Part shown: positions 5,389 to 5,557 of the stretch, one piece after another
Position numbering within the stretch: the first letter of the stretch is position 1
Layout of the letters: the number at the start of each line of letters is the position of its first letter
Source: Gammaproteobacteria bacterium
Lineage (GTDB): Bacteria; Pseudomonadota; Gammaproteobacteria; Thiohalobacterales; Thiohalobacteraceae
Reading direction: 5' to 3'
Assembly (NCBI GenBank): GCA_016214925.1
Contig: JACRMO010000224.1
Span: 1-5,557 of the forward strand
DNA: 5,557 nucleotides
The notes under the pieces: generated by a model
Told to the model about the DNA's origin: nothing
The model's input: the letters and a program-made list of their open reading frames with translations, nothing else
Databases searched by the model: none
Program-made: the position numbers and the translations under genes

Positions 5389-5557
5389 ATGCTCATCATT
5401 GTGACTTACGATGTCTCGACCGAAACCTCCGCCGGACGGCGGCGACTGCGGCGGGTGGCCAAGACCTGCGAAAGCATGGGCCAACGGGTACAGAAATCCG
5501 TATTCGAGTGCCAAGTGAATGAGATGCAATATGAACAATTGCTGCGCACACTCCTGG
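5389..5557 (+). CDS. cas2: Cas2 (type I-C), 5' part
   Basis: The first 56 residues are visible and the gene runs off the right edge. Cas2 is the dimeric core of the Cas1-Cas2 integration complex. It opens MLIIVTYDVSTETSAGRRRL: a first beta strand ending in the conserved Asp (D8), then an Arg-rich helix (RRRLRRVAKTCESMG), then the second strand RVQKSVFECQV, the usual ferredoxin-like Cas2 pattern with the QKSVFEC signature. The start is ATG 5389, preceded by AGGAGA overlapping the cas1 stop; the gap from cas1 is 13 bases. The remaining 40 or so residues and the CRISPR array are expected to the right. Confidence 0.95.
   Translation, partial: MLIIVTYDVSTETSAGRRRLRRVAKTCESMGQRVQKSVFECQVNEMQYEQLLRTLL

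Noticed and set aside
1..5557. CRISPR repeats or spacers
   Set aside because: No regularly spaced repeat of about 30 bases is seen; the array must lie outside the window.

Overview
The window is most of a type I-C (Dvulg / Csd) CRISPR-Cas operon, read left to right on the + strand in the usual subtype order: cas5c (3' part), cas8c/csd1, cas7c/csd2, cas4, cas1, cas2 (5' part). Spacing is tight, with gaps of 1 to 19 bases at the intact junctions and clear Shine-Dalgarno sequences. Moderately high G+C, dense packing and the style of the Cas proteins (for example the Cas5c stretch with FLGTRDCQGYVE and the Cas1 acidic motif LALDLQEEF) suggest a proteobacterium, probably beta or gamma. The sequence alone does not fix the genus. 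cas3 and the start of cas5c would lie to the left. The end of cas2 and the repeat-spacer array would lie to the right. No CRISPR repeats are present in the window.

Region by region: 1-471 holds the C-terminal part of Cas5c, the subtype's crRNA-processing endonuclease and crRNA 5'-handle subunit. 473-2380 is Cas8c, the large subunit. It contains a well-placed internal start at 1976 with its own AAGGGG Shine-Dalgarno, which should give a separate 134-residue small subunit, Cas11c. 2400-3287 is Cas7c, the backbone subunit. 3299-3842 is a two-gene toxin-antitoxin module on the opposite strand, with a TIGR02574-type antitoxin first and a ParE/RelE-like toxin second. 3865-4340 is the rest of cas4, without its first 55-65 or so codons. 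4341-5375 is an intact cas1, and 5389 to the edge is the start of cas2.

The main surprise is the toxin-antitoxin module. It sits exactly where the N-terminus of cas4 should be. It separates the interference genes (cas5-8-7) from the adaptation genes (cas1-2) and removes the first Fe-S cysteine and the N-terminal histidine motif of Cas4. The interference complex (Cas5c, Cas8c, Cas11c, Cas7c) looks intact where visible. Spacer acquisition has Cas1 and Cas2 but a truncated Cas4, so PAM-aware prespacer trimming is probably impaired. The module could be a chance insertion or could act as an addiction element that keeps the locus in the genome. The sequence cannot decide between these.
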